A stretch of 64,000 bases of DNA from Psychroserpens sp041224425. GTDB taxonomy: Bacteria; Bacteroidota; Bacteroidia; Flavobacteriales; Flavobacteriaceae. The stretch is taken from positions 1 through 64,000 of the forward strand of contig NZ_JBGFGL010000080.1 of NCBI RefSeq assembly GCF_041224425.1. The letters run 5' to 3'. Of the stretch, positions 1 to 8,454 are shown one piece after another. How positions within the stretch are numbered: position 1 is the first letter of the stretch; each line of letters begins with the position of its first letter. A model generated the notes under the pieces. It made no database searches. It was not told the DNA's origin and saw nothing but the letters and a program-made list of their open reading frames with translations. A program made the translations under genes and the position numbers.

Positions 1-194
1 TTCGTGCCGTTGAGACTGTTGATGCCGCCCTGCTGACCAGATATCCAGGAATCTCCCGTCGCACCACCGCCATCGGTAACTGACCAGGTCGCAGGAATCT
101 CCGTGTCAAATCCCTCCTGCAAATAGGTCTGTGATGTCGCTTGCCAAAGCAAAAGAGAAAAACTTAAAGAAAGTAATAAAGTAATCTTTTTCAT
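1..194 (-). CDS. Secreted protein, choice-of-anchor-J-like N-terminus (cut by window edge)
   Basis: Reading leftwards from the ATG at 192-194, 64 codons stay open to the window edge. The first ~22 residues form a signal peptide: two lysines, a Leu/Ser-rich core and an end in ATSQ. Next come YLQEGFD, IPATWSV, a Gly/Asp-rich loop and SWISGQ. This pattern opens choice-of-anchor J / cleaved-adhesin beta-sandwich domains in secreted Bacteroidota proteins. The rest, including any T9SS sorting domain, lies outside. Export is well supported. The family is an inference from a short stretch. Confidence 0.6.
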   Translation of the reverse strand, partial: MKKITLLLSLSFSLLLWQATSQTYLQEGFDTEIPATWSVTDGGGATGDSWISGQQGGINSLNGT

Positions 195-400
195 ATAAAG
201 TACTATTAATTATTTTTAAACTATTGGTGTTAAAAGGCTTACGTACCAATCCTTATTTAAGGATTAAGCATGTAAGGTTAAACAAAAAATAAATTGGAGC
301 TAAATAAGTATCCGAAGATAAAAAAAATGGCAATTAACAATGCGTTAACAATACTATAATAGATAAAGTGCCGTTTTTATCGATAAAAAGATTTGGGCTT
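195..400. other. Intergenic region with a 16-bp perfect palindrome
   Basis: This stretch lies between the start of the secreted protein and the end of the EEP hydrolase, both read leftwards. I see no gene. A perfect palindrome, TTTTTATCGATAAAAA, lies at 374-389, 11 bp beyond the hydrolase stop. It has no G/C-rich stem, so it is not a convincing terminator. It could be a protein-binding site. No TAnnTTTG element is obvious for the leftward gene. Confidence 0.4.
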
Positions 401-1360
401 CTAAAAGCTCTTACTTAATTGTATAAAAACAGGAAAATGATCGCTATAACCACCTTTATATTTTTTACCAACATAAGTTCTAAAAGGCTGTCCTTTATAT
501 TTACCCCTATATTGTGTTAAAAATTTTTCGTCAAAAATATCAGCCTCCTCGAATGCAAGTCCATTGTTATCTTCAAAGAGGTTTGTGGTAAATAATATTT
601 GATCGAATACATTCCACTTAAAGTTGTGGTTTTGAGTTCCTCTAGAATAAGACATCAAGGCTTTCATGGGATTATAGAGATGCTCATTGTTTGTAAGGTT
701 TTTGACGCTCTTGTCATCAGGATTGTCGTTAAAATCTCCCATAACTACGATTTTTTGGTCAATGCTCTTTTTCTTTAGTATTCCTATTATTTCCAAAACT
801 TTATTTGATGCAGCCAATCTATTAACTTCAGACTCAATAACACCATCACGTCGAGATGGCCAATGATTAATAATAAAGTGGATTGTTTCACCATCTAATT
901 GTCCTGAAACCAAAAGTATATCCCTTGTAAAATCTTGAATCCCTGGCTCTTTTTCAATGTAAATAGAAAACCGTCTTGAATCTTCAACTAAAAACTCATC
1001 TTTGTTGTAAATCAAGCCAACATCTATACCTCGTTCATCTTTTGAATCATAATGAACAACATCATAATTGTATTTTTTTAACTCGCCTTCATTAATTAAA
1101 TCGAAAAGTACCTTTTTGTTTTCTGCCTCAGCAACACCAATTATTGTTGGAGGTTTTTGTGAGTTTTCGTAGCCAATCTTAGAAATAACATCTGCTAACT
1201 TATAAAGTTTCTTTTCGTAGCGTTTTCGATTCCAACGTTTTTCTGAAGTCGGCAAAAAATCATTATCGTTAGTTCTGTAATCGTCCTTAATATCAAATAA
1301 GTTTTCTAGATTATAAAAGGCGATGGTATAGAGACGTTCTGTAAAATTTTGTTTTTCCAC
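401..1360 (-). CDS. Endonuclease/exonuclease/phosphatase (EEP) family hydrolase
   Basis: The 319-residue protein has the EEP fold signature along its whole length. AFYNLENLFD (residues 14-23) carries the catalytic Asn17. VAEAEN gives the metal-binding Glu78, GDFND lies near residue 210, and SDHFPV at the C-terminus carries the catalytic Asp/His pair (307-308). EEP enzymes cut phosphodiester or phosphomonoester bonds in DNA, RNA, nucleotides or phosphoinositides with Mg2+. The sequence does not decide the substrate. There is no signal peptide, so it is probably cytoplasmic. It resembles the standalone EEP proteins common in Bacteroidota that start FYNLENLFD. It is divergent from hflX, with 71 bp between the two starts. 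Confidence 0.85.
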   Translation of the reverse strand: MEKQNFTERLYTIAFYNLENLFDIKDDYRTNDNDFLPTSEKRWNRKRYEKKLYKLADVISKIGYENSQKPPTIIGVAEAENKKVLFDLINEGELKKYNYDVVHYDSKDERGIDVGLIYNKDEFLVEDSRRFSIYIEKEPGIQDFTRDILLVSGQLDGETIHFIINHWPSRRDGVIESEVNRLAASNKVLEIIGILKKKSIDQKIVVMGDFNDNPDDKSVKNLTNNEHLYNPMKALMSYSRGTQNHNFKWNVFDQILFTTNLFEDNNGLAFEEADIFDEKFLTQYRGKYKGQPFRTYVGKKYKGGYSDHFPVFIQLSKSF

Positions 1361-1407
1361 AGGACAAATTTATATTTTAAAAATTAATCATCATAAAGGC
1401 AATTATG

Positions 1408-1415
1408 TAACTTTG
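1408..1415 (+). promoter_or_regulatory. Promoter -7 element for hflX
   Basis: TAACTTTG matches the Bacteroidota -7 consensus TAnnTTTG exactly. Transcription would start near 1419, giving a leader of about 13 nt before the hflX ATG at 1432. No clear -33 TTG was found at the usual spacing. Confidence 0.55.
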
Positions 1416-1431
1416 TTTATATTTTCAATAT

Positions 1432-2652
1432 ATGCTAGAAAAAAAGAACATAGATTTAGAAAAGGCTGTTTTAATTGGTGTCATTACAAAAGAACAAAAT
1501 GAAGATCAGTCTAAGGAATATTTGGATGAGCTAGAGTTTTTAACCTATACTGCAGGTGGTGAAGTTTTAAAGCGATTTACGCAAAAAATGGATATGCCAA
1601 ATCCTAAAACTTTTATCGGAACTGGAAAAATTGAAGAGGTTCAACAATTTATCAAAGAGCATGATGTAGGAACTGCCATTTTCGATGATGAATTGTCTGC
1701 TGCTCAAGAGCGTAATATCAGTAAAATTTTGAATTGCAAGGTCTTAGACCGCACCAATCTCATTCTTGATATTTTTGCGCAACGTGCCAAGACAAGTTAT
1801 GCTAGAACTCAAGTGGAACTGGCACAATGCGAATACCTTTTACCGCGATTAAAAGGTATGTGGACACACCTTGAACGTCAAAAAGGTGGTATTGGAATGC
1901 GTGGTCCTGGTGAAACTGAAATTGAAACTGATCGACGAATTGTACGCGATAAAATCGCCCTTCTAAAGGAAAAAATAAAAACCATTGATAAACAGATGGC
2001 CGTTCAACGTGGTAATCGTGGAAAAATGGTAAGGGTTGCCCTTGTTGGTTACACCAATGTTGGAAAATCAACCTTAATGAATGTTATTAGCAAAAGTAAG
2101 GTGTTTGCAGAAAATAAACTGTTCGCCACACTTGACACAACTGTTAGAAAAGTAGTTATAAAGAACTTGCCATTTTTACTGACAGATACTGTTGGATTTA
2201 TTAGAAAGCTTCCTACCCAGTTGGTAGAATCTTTCAAGAGTACTTTAGATGAAGTTCGTGAAGCAGACTTGTTGTTACATGTTGTTGATATTTCACATCC
2301 AAATTTTGAAGAACACATCGAATCTGTTAATAAGGTTCTTGGTGAAATTGATAGTGCCGATAAACCAACAATTATGGTTTTTAACAAAATTGATGCTTAC
2401 GAACCAGAGCCTCTTGATGAAGACGATCTAATCACTGAAAAAACAACTGCCCACTACAGTCTTAACGAATGGAAAAGCACTTGGATGAATCGATTGGGAG
2501 ATAATGCTTTATTTATTTCAGCATTAAACAAGCAAAATCTCAATGAGTTCAAGAAGAAAGTTTACGATGAAGTTCGAGATATTCATATCACCAGATTTCC
2601 GTATAACCACTTCTTATATCCTGATTATAATGTAGATGACGAAGAGGAATAA
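1432..2652 (+). CDS. hflX: GTPase HflX, ribosome-associated
   Basis: The 406-residue protein has the HflX layout. The N-terminal nucleotide-binding domain includes FIGTGKIEEV. A linker follows with the glycine-rich RGPGETEIETDRR. The Ras-like G domain has G1 GYTNVGKST (about residues 206-214), G3 DTVGFI (about 253) and G4 NKID (about 318). HflX binds the 50S subunit and in other bacteria splits stalled or heat-damaged 70S ribosomes. Only the short acidic tail (DDEEE) is unremarkable variation. It appears monocistronic, with its own promoter at 1408 and a hairpin terminator right after the stop. Confidence 0.95.
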   Translation: MLEKKNIDLEKAVLIGVITKEQNEDQSKEYLDELEFLTYTAGGEVLKRFTQKMDMPNPKTFIGTGKIEEVQQFIKEHDVGTAIFDDELSAAQERNISKILNCKVLDRTNLILDIFAQRAKTSYARTQVELAQCEYLLPRLKGMWTHLERQKGGIGMRGPGETEIETDRRIVRDKIALLKEKIKTIDKQMAVQRGNRGKMVRVALVGYTNVGKSTLMNVISKSKVFAENKLFATLDTTVRKVVIKNLPFLLTDTVGFIRKLPTQLVESFKSTLDEVREADLLLHVVDISHPNFEEHIESVNKVLGEIDSADKPTIMVFNKIDAYEPEPLDEDDLITEKTTAHYSLNEWKSTWMNRLGDNALFISALNKQNLNEFKKKVYDEVRDIHITRFPYNHFLYPDYNVDDEEE

Positions 2653-2658
2653 AATAAC

Positions 2659-2690
2659 AAAGGCTGTCAAAAATGACAGCCTTTTATTTT
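2659..2690 (+). terminator. Rho-independent terminator after hflX, shared with the convergent peptidase gene
   Basis: AAAGGCTGTC at 2659-2668 pairs perfectly with GACAGCCTTT at 2675-2684 around a 6-nt loop and runs into a T-rich tract. The A-run on the left arm lets it also act on the leftward M13 peptidase gene ending at 2706. Confidence 0.85.
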
Positions 2691-2705
2691 TCTATTAATT
2701 GGTGT

Positions 2706-4769
2706 TTACCAAATTCTTACTCTATCTTCAGGAGCAAGCCACATTTTATCACCTTCCTTAATATCAAACGCTTCATAGAATGCATCGATGTTTTTTAAAG
2801 GTTGTGTCGCTCTAATAATTCCTGGTGAGTGAGGGTCTGTTTGAATTTGCGTTCTTAATGCATCATCACGCGTTAAAGTTCTCCAAACGGTTGCCCATGA
2901 CATAAAAAATCGTTGCTCAGGAGTAAATCCATCAATGTTTTCAGGTCTGCCATTTTGCTCAAAATATAATTGAAGTCCATCATAAGCTCCAAGCACACCT
3001 CCTAAATCTCCAATATTCTCACCTAAAGTAAACTTACCATTAACGTAAAGACTGTCCATAACTTCAATACTGCTGTATTGTTCAGCTAAAGCATTACCTC
3101 TTTTGGTAAATTCCTCTAAATCTTCATCTGTCCACCAGTTTTTTAGATTTCCATCGGCATCAAAACGTGCTCCAGAATCATCAAAAGCATGTGAAATTTC
3201 GTGTCCAATAACGGCTCCTATACCACCATAATTTACTGCTTCATCAGCCGTATAGTTATAGAAAGGTGGTTGAAGTATAGCCGCAGGGAAAACTATTTCA
3301 TTATTTAATGGATTGAAATAAGCGTTAACCATCTGAGGTGGCATTCCCCATTCTGATTTATCAACGGGTTCTCCAATATCAGAAAGGTTATCTTCCATGC
3401 TCCACTTACCTACAGCAAGCATATTTTCAGCATAGCTATTTCCTTCTTCTACCTGAAGTTCAGAATAATCTTCCCACTCGTCTGGATATGCAATTTTAAC
3501 TGTAAACTTGTCAAGTTTTTCAATAGCTTTTGCTTTTGTTTCTTCTGTCATCCAGTCTAATTTGCTAATTCTATTTTGAAAAGCAGTAATGACATTTTCA
3601 ATCATTTTTTCAGCTTTCGCCTTAGCTTCTGGAGGGAATTTAGATTCTACATATAGTTTACCAATTGCTTCACCAACAGAACCTGTTACGGTACCAAGGG
3701 CACGCTCTTCGGCAGGTCTTTGCTTTTTAGCTCCACTTAAGGTTTTGGAATAAAAATCCCAATTTGCTTTTTCAATTTCAGTGGTTAAGAATCCAGCTGC
3801 ATTGTTTATGGTACTCCAATCCATCAAAGTCTTAACGTCGTCGATAGAGGTAGTATTGAGGAAGTCATTCATTGCCTTCATATATTTTGGCTGCATCACC
3901 AAAACTGTATCAAGTTCTTTTTTGATTCCCAAATCAGAAATCATTTTGCTCCAGTTAATAGCAGGACACATTTCTTGAAGTTGAGAAATCGATTTAGGGT
4001 TATTGAAATTTCTAGCATCTCTTGCAGCTACTTTATCTAGTCTTGGTTCTGCCAATTGCGTTTCCATATCCAGAATTTTCTCTGCTGCAGCATCAGCATC
4101 TGCTTGGCTATATTCAATAAATTGAAGCATTCGAGACACATGAGCCTTATACTTTTCTCTAATTTCTTTAGATTTTGAATCTTGATCTAAATAGTAATCA
4201 CGTTGTAATCCTAATCCTCCAGGGAAAATCCATGCAACATTCATACTACTATCGTTTAAATCTGGACTAGCAGCAATTCCAGCAAAAGGTGCAGATACTC
4301 CCATGACTGTCGCATAAACAGTCTGCATGTCTTCAACGTTTTTGATACTGTTGATTTCTTCCAATAAAGGTTTCAATGGAGTGATACCTGCTTCGTTTCT
4401 AGCAACAGTATCCAATTCTGATTCATAAATAAGCAAAGCTTTCTTTTGGTCTGAACCATCTTCATACTTTCCTAGTTCTTTAGATGTGTTTAGGATTTCT
4501 AGAACATCTGCTCTTGTTGATTTTCTTAAAACTCCAAATCCGCCCCAACGTGTTTCATCATCTGGAATTTGTGTGTTTTTAGCCCAATTTCCATTAACGT
4601 AGTTGTAAAAATCGTCTTTTGGGCTCACCTCTGTATCCATGTTTTCGAGATTAATTCCAGGAATTTTCTCGATCATAGCTGTTTCTTCCTTAGGTTCTTC
4701 TTTACATGAAATAAATGCAAAAGCAACCATCAAAACAACTACAAAAATACTCTTGATATTAGTTTTCAT
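2706..4769 (-). CDS. pepO: M13 family zinc metallopeptidase (PepO/neprilysin-like), lipoprotein
   Basis: The 687-residue protein begins with a lipoprotein signal ending FISC (lipidated Cys22), so it should be membrane-anchored outside the cytoplasm. The N-terminal M13 domain starts with EVSPKDDFYNYVNGNWAK. The catalytic half has HEISHAFDDSG (HExxH, about residues 521-525), the downstream ENIGDLGG zinc-ligand motif, and the terminal RVRIW typical of the family (neprilysin ends CRVW). M13 enzymes cut peptides of limited size. The length matches the family. Convergent with hflX and sharing its terminator. No clear TAnnTTTG promoter upstream. Confidence 0.93.
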   Translation of the reverse strand: MKTNIKSIFVVVLMVAFAFISCKEEPKEETAMIEKIPGINLENMDTEVSPKDDFYNYVNGNWAKNTQIPDDETRWGGFGVLRKSTRADVLEILNTSKELGKYEDGSDQKKALLIYESELDTVARNEAGITPLKPLLEEINSIKNVEDMQTVYATVMGVSAPFAGIAASPDLNDSSMNVAWIFPGGLGLQRDYYLDQDSKSKEIREKYKAHVSRMLQFIEYSQADADAAAEKILDMETQLAEPRLDKVAARDARNFNNPKSISQLQEMCPAINWSKMISDLGIKKELDTVLVMQPKYMKAMNDFLNTTSIDDVKTLMDWSTINNAAGFLTTEIEKANWDFYSKTLSGAKKQRPAEERALGTVTGSVGEAIGKLYVESKFPPEAKAKAEKMIENVITAFQNRISKLDWMTEETKAKAIEKLDKFTVKIAYPDEWEDYSELQVEEGNSYAENMLAVGKWSMEDNLSDIGEPVDKSEWGMPPQMVNAYFNPLNNEIVFPAAILQPPFYNYTADEAVNYGGIGAVIGHEISHAFDDSGARFDADGNLKNWWTDEDLEEFTKRGNALAEQYSSIEVMDSLYVNGKFTLGENIGDLGGVLGAYDGLQLYFEQNGRPENIDGFTPEQRFFMSWATVWRTLTRDDALRTQIQTDPHSPGIIRATQPLKNIDAFYEAFDIKEGDKMWLAPEDRVRIW

Positions 4770-4882
4770 AGTGTGATTAAAATTAATTTGATTTAAAATT
4801 AGTTATTAATTAGAAGCCTGAATCCCACATTTGTTACATATTAACAAAAAATTATGATATGTGATTTTGACTTAAATCTGAG

Positions 4883-5413
4883 TTACTGAGGTTTGGAAAT
4901 ATTATTGCTATCAAACTCTAGTTTTTTATTAATCTGTAAGTTCAAATTAGAATAAGACACCAATAACTCTTTGACTGCTTGGAGCTTTTCGTTTTTGGAG
5001 ATGTTATCTAAGGATAAAACACTATTTAAACTTAATGTTTTGGTTTCTAAAACCGTTATTCTAGCCAAAATCTCGTTGGTAGCTAATTCTTTTGGAATTT
5101 CAATTTTGAAATCATTCAAAAACGTCGTTATTAAGGAAACATCACTAGAATAAAAAGAAAGGTCTGCCTGTTTTAAAAATCCTATTTGATTGGTCAACTC
5201 TTGATACTTTTGCCAGTTTGACACCTTATCTTTTGCCTTAAAGCTTAATCCATAATCTGTGAATTTTAAACTCTGGATGTCCTTTTTGGAAATGGTTGTA
5301 GATTCAGATTCAGCTACGTCATCATTTTTTTTGTTTTCTGTTGTATTGTTGCCGTCATTGCAAGCAAGAAAAAGCACACATAAAAAACTTAAAATAAAAG
5401 GTTTTGGTAACAT
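4883..5413 (-). CDS. Small lipoprotein of unknown function
   Basis: The 176-residue protein has a lipoprotein signal ending FLACND. A Ser/Glu/Asp/Asn-rich linker (to about residue 45) is followed by a helical region with heptad-like Leu/Ile spacing, ending in KKLEFDSNN. No family recognised. The helical pattern suggests a coiled coil or helical bundle facing the periplasm. It lies behind the M13 peptidase on the same strand but is transcribed first. The 113 bp between them makes co-transcription possible but unproven. Unusually for this region it has a strong Shine-Dalgarno-like site. Confidence 0.7.
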   Translation of the reverse strand: MLPKPFILSFLCVLFLACNDGNNTTENKKNDDVAESESTTISKKDIQSLKFTDYGLSFKAKDKVSNWQKYQELTNQIGFLKQADLSFYSSDVSLITTFLNDFKIEIPKELATNEILARITVLETKTLSLNSVLSLDNISKNEKLQAVKELLVSYSNLNLQINKKLEFDSNNISKPQ

Positions 5414-5418
5414 ATAAT

Positions 5419-5423
5419 CCTCC
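5419..5423 (-). promoter_or_regulatory. Shine-Dalgarno-like GGAGG before the small lipoprotein gene
   Basis: On the minus strand GGAGG is followed by 5 nt and then the ATG at 5411-5413. Other genes here lack such sites, as expected for Bacteroidota, so this one is unusual and fixes the start. Confidence 0.5.
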
Positions 5424-5523
5424 GTACTGGTTTGTAAATATACTCAAAGCGTAAAATTAACTGATTTTCTGATTTAGATTTAACAAAAATGTAAGAGTTG
5501 TTAATTTTAAGCCTCAAAGTTTT

Positions 5524-5550
5524 TTGTCCTTTATATTCTTAGTATTTTTG
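5524..5550 (+). promoter_or_regulatory. Promoter for the threonine dehydrogenase gene
   Basis: A TTG at 5524-5526 and TATTTTTG at 5543-5550 (TAnnTTTG) lie 16 bp apart. The predicted start is near 5554, about 20 nt before the ATG at 5574. The spacing is slightly short compared with the usual ~19. Confidence 0.5.
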
Positions 5551-5573
5551 GTTCACTTTAATGAATTCAATCT

Positions 5574-6539
5574 ATGTCAAGAGTTTTAATCATTGGTGCT
5601 TGTGGTCAAATAGGTTCTGAACTGACTTACAAGCTTCGAGATATTCATGGTAACGATAATGTGATTGCTAGTGATATCAGTTTTTCAAATTTAGATGTTG
5701 TCAATTCTGGTAATTTCGAAATTCTTGATGCCAAAGATTATAATGCTGTAAAAGTCTGCGTTGAAAAATACGATATTGATACCGTATACCTTATGGCAGC
5801 CATGCTCAGTGCCACTGGTGAAAAGTATCCAATGAGAGCTTGGGATTTAAATATGAATTCACTCTTCCATGTGTTAAATTTAGCGAAGGATGGCTGCATA
5901 AAAAAAGTTTTTTGGCCCTCAAGTATTGCGGTTTTCGGACCTACAACTCCAACTAATGAGACTCCTCAGCATACCATTATGGAACCTACAACCGTTTATG
6001 GTATTACAAAACAAGTTGGTGAGCGTTGGTGTGAATATTATCATAAGCAATATGGTGTGGATGTAAGAAGCCTTAGGTATCCAGGAATCATCAGTTGGAA
6101 AACGATGCCAGGAGGAGGAACAACCGACTATGCTGTTGAAATATACCACAAAGCCATAACCGAAAGCCAATACAAATGTTTTCTTTCTGAAAACACTAAA
6201 CTGCCAATGATGTTTATGGATGATGCCATTAATGCTACTGTGAATATCATGCAAGCACCTTCTAAAAACATCAGCATCAGATCGTCTTATAATTTAGCTG
6301 CCATGAGCTTTACGCCTGCAGAGATTACCGATTCAATATTAAAGCATATCCCAGAATTTACCATCTCTTATGAACCCGATTTCCGACAGCAAATTGCCGA
6401 TAGCTGGCCAAAGAGTATTGATGATTCTTTAGCTCGTAAAGACTGGAAATGGGAACATACTTTTGATTTGGATGCCATGACTGATGAAATGATCACTCAG
6501 TTACAAAAAAAGTACAGCTCTTCAGAAAAAGTCTCTTAA
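5574..6539 (+). CDS. tdh: NAD-dependent epimerase-type L-threonine 3-dehydrogenase
   Basis: The 321-residue protein is an extended SDR. The Rossmann motif GACGQIGSEL lies at residues 8-17, and the catalytic pair is Y142 and K146 (VYGITK). The sequence fits the UDP-galactose-epimerase-like threonine dehydrogenases known from Flavobacterium, for example YPMRAWDLNMNSL and LRYPGIISWKTMPGGGTTDYA. These oxidise L-threonine to 2-amino-3-ketobutyrate with NAD+. The partner ligase (kbl) is not next to it. It is cytoplasmic and has its own promoter. Confidence is high for the fold and good for the substrate, since other SDR epimerases are less similar in these segments. Confidence 0.85.
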   Translation: MSRVLIIGACGQIGSELTYKLRDIHGNDNVIASDISFSNLDVVNSGNFEILDAKDYNAVKVCVEKYDIDTVYLMAAMLSATGEKYPMRAWDLNMNSLFHVLNLAKDGCIKKVFWPSSIAVFGPTTPTNETPQHTIMEPTTVYGITKQVGERWCEYYHKQYGVDVRSLRYPGIISWKTMPGGGTTDYAVEIYHKAITESQYKCFLSENTKLPMMFMDDAINATVNIMQAPSKNISIRSSYNLAAMSFTPAEITDSILKHIPEFTISYEPDFRQQIADSWPKSIDDSLARKDWKWEHTFDLDAMTDEMITQLQKKYSSSEKVS

Positions 6540-6559
6540 TTATCTGATGACATTTTAGA

Positions 6560-6604
6560 TATTTTTCGATTTATCAATAGAAACAATCATAAACTATTGA
6601 TAAA
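6560..6604 (+). promoter_or_regulatory. Perfect 11-bp inverted repeat filling the leader before a lipoprotein gene
   Basis: TTTATCAATAG (6570-6580) and CTATTGATAAA (6594-6604) are exact reverse complements with a 13-nt loop. The right arm ends one base before the ATG at 6605. A -7-like TATTTTTC lies at 6560-6567, so RNA would begin near 6571, at the foot of the hairpin. It could be an operator, or an RNA hairpin that hides the start codon. Confidence 0.5.
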
Positions 6605-7753
6605 ATGAAGTCTATTTTGTTATTGCTAAGCCTAACTCTATTATTTTCATGTTTTGACAAAAACGATTCGTATTCCTACAGTGAATCTGAATTCGATTCA
6701 GAAGCCTATTCCTTAAATGAAAATGGTGAAAATGCAAGTTTGATTAAAAAACAAAATCAAGCTTCTGCTACAAAGTTGTATAAGATAAAAAGCATACAGT
6801 TTGATATGATTTTTGGAGTCATGCCAATTCCATCCTCATGGAAAGCTGTAAATAATAATAAAGAGAACATCCTTTTCGAAGGGCCAAACGGAATTAAGGT
6901 TTTTAACGAGCAATTTGTAAGGTATTCTTATTCAAACAATCCTGAATTAAACTATTACTCTGAACAAAGTGGTAGCACAGTGAAACCGCCTAAATCTATT
7001 GACAAGGTTATCAATGAAGACTTAAGACCTTTTTTAGAATCAAAAGGGTTGACTTATTTAGGTAATTTTCCTTTACCTAAAATGGCTCAATTAGATAAAA
7101 ACTTTGACAAAGCTTTATTTAAGTCAATGCCTGAAAACAAAACTTTTGAATGCGTTGTTACCGAATGGAAAGATCAAAATGGTATGCGTTCCCTAGGAGT
7201 AATACGTTACTTCAAAAATTACTATACTACAATGGGAGCTATGGATTGGGGTTACACCCTAAATAGTATGGAAGCACCTGAATCTGATTATGATGCAGCT
7301 AAAAAAGCTTATCTCAGTGCCTTGACAAATTTGCAGATCAATCCAAATTGGATTCAAAAAAACAATCAGTATTATGCTCAAAAATCGCAACAAAGCAATG
7401 CACAGCATCAACAACGCATGGCTGCTATAAGAGCTCAAGGGCAAGCCATCCGTAACAACGGAAATACCTACAGCTCAATATTGGACAGCAATCATGAAAG
7501 TTGGAAACGTCGCAATGCGATGACTGATGCTGGTCACTCAAACACCATCAATAGTGGTATATGGGAACGTAGTACAATGCAAGATCAAAGTGGCAATCAA
7601 TATCAGGTTGAAGGGTATTATGACAATGTTTGGAAAGGCAGTAATGACAATACATACATTGGAACGAATAATACCAATTGGAATCCAAATATTGATAATG
7701 CCACCAACGGAATTGATTGGGAGCAATTGGAATATACTGATGACAATTATTAA
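6605..7753 (+). CDS. Lipoprotein of unknown function, Asn/Gln-rich C-terminal half
   Basis: The 382-residue protein has a short lipoprotein signal (SLTLLFSC, lipidated Cys16) and an acidic Ser/Tyr-rich linker. A folded part of about residues 55-235 includes a segment like those of stress or fitness lipoproteins (FGVMPIPSSWKAV). The C-terminal third is rich in Asn, Gln and Tyr and contains the phrase NSGIWERSTMQDQSGNQYQV. No family assigned. It lies between tdh and the sigma/CHAT module on the same strand, but the module has its own promoter. An inverted repeat fills its leader. Confidence 0.7.
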   Translation: MKSILLLLSLTLLFSCFDKNDSYSYSESEFDSEAYSLNENGENASLIKKQNQASATKLYKIKSIQFDMIFGVMPIPSSWKAVNNNKENILFEGPNGIKVFNEQFVRYSYSNNPELNYYSEQSGSTVKPPKSIDKVINEDLRPFLESKGLTYLGNFPLPKMAQLDKNFDKALFKSMPENKTFECVVTEWKDQNGMRSLGVIRYFKNYYTTMGAMDWGYTLNSMEAPESDYDAAKKAYLSALTNLQINPNWIQKNNQYYAQKSQQSNAQHQQRMAAIRAQGQAIRNNGNTYSSILDSNHESWKRRNAMTDAGHSNTINSGIWERSTMQDQSGNQYQVEGYYDNVWKGSNDNTYIGTNNTNWNPNIDNATNGIDWEQLEYTDDNY

Positions 7754-7821
7754 TCATTTCGATGATTATAAAACAAACAAAAAGCAACTCATCGTTGAAA
7801 TATTGATTTAATAGCTTAGTA

Positions 7822-7852
7822 TTTGTCGCAAAATGAAATAGTTGTATCTTTT
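7822..7852 (+). promoter_or_regulatory. Promoter of the sigma/CHAT module
   Basis: TTTG at 7822-7825 and TATCTTTT at 7845-7852 are separated by 19 bp, the preferred Bacteroidota spacing. The -7 element deviates at its last base (T for G). The predicted start is about 15 nt before the sigma factor ATG at 7872. Confidence 0.45.
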
Positions 7853-7871
7853 CTCTTGATTAGCTATTAAC

Positions 7872-8450
7872 ATGAGGGAAGCCCAAAAAACCGACCATCA
7901 GTTACAACTTATAGAAGCCATTAAAGCGAACGATCCAATTGCTTTAAAACAATTTTATGTACATAATTATTATAAAATTGAAGCCATGGTTTTAAAAAAT
8001 AGTGGGTCTAAAGAACATGCAAAGGATTTATATCAGGATAGTTTTATAGCGGTTTGGAAAAACCTTAAAACTGAAGCTTTTGTTCCCAAAAACGAATCGG
8101 CTTTACAAGGTTATCTTTACCAAATAGCGAAACATAAATGGATAGATACCTTGCGTTCGAAATCGTTTAAAAACACCTATGGTTTGTCCGAAGATATGCA
8201 AGCTATGTTAAAACAAAACCCTAAAGAAGAGCTTGAAGAAGACCCAACCGAAAAGAAGTTGAATATCACTATGGAAGCCTTTAAAAGCTTAGGTCAGCCT
8301 TGCAAATCACTTTTAACCAGTTTTTATTTCAGCAAAAAATCCTTAAGAGCAATTGCTTCAGAATTGAATATCGGTGAAGCTTCTGTTCGAAATAAAAAAT
8401 ACAGATGCATGGAGAAACTCCGAAGCATCGCATTGTCCTCAAAATCATAA
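7872..8450 (+). CDS. ECF-type RNA polymerase sigma factor
   Basis: The 192-residue protein has the two-domain sigma-70 ECF layout. In region 2 the motif AKDLYQDSFIAVWKNL replaces the canonical DxxQETFxRxW, and the DNA-melting helix includes LYQIAKHKWIDTLRSK. Region 4 is a helix-turn-helix with SLRAIASELNIGEASVRNKKYRCMEKL. An acidic linker (EELEEDPTEK) joins them. It would direct core RNA polymerase to a small regulon. It is followed after 4 bp by a membrane TPR protein and then a TPR-CHAT protein, which suggests the three act together. Its region 4 resembles that of the second sigma factor at 42.7-43.2 kb. Confidence 0.9.
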   Translation: MREAQKTDHQLQLIEAIKANDPIALKQFYVHNYYKIEAMVLKNSGSKEHAKDLYQDSFIAVWKNLKTEAFVPKNESALQGYLYQIAKHKWIDTLRSKSFKNTYGLSEDMQAMLKQNPKEELEEDPTEKKLNITMEAFKSLGQPCKSLLTSFYFSKKSLRAIASELNIGEASVRNKKYRCMEKLRSIALSSKS

Positions 8451-8454
8451 AAAA

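Noticed and set aside
7527..7811. Overlapping open frames within the lipoprotein gene on both strands
   Set aside because: They lie in an Asn/Gln-rich coding stretch, which keeps other frames open. No start context or homology.
8374..8454. GTG start at 8374 for the membrane TPR protein
   Set aside because: It would overlap the sigma gene by 77 bp and add residues unlike any anti-sigma N-terminus. The TTG at 8455 gives a normal 4-bp gap.
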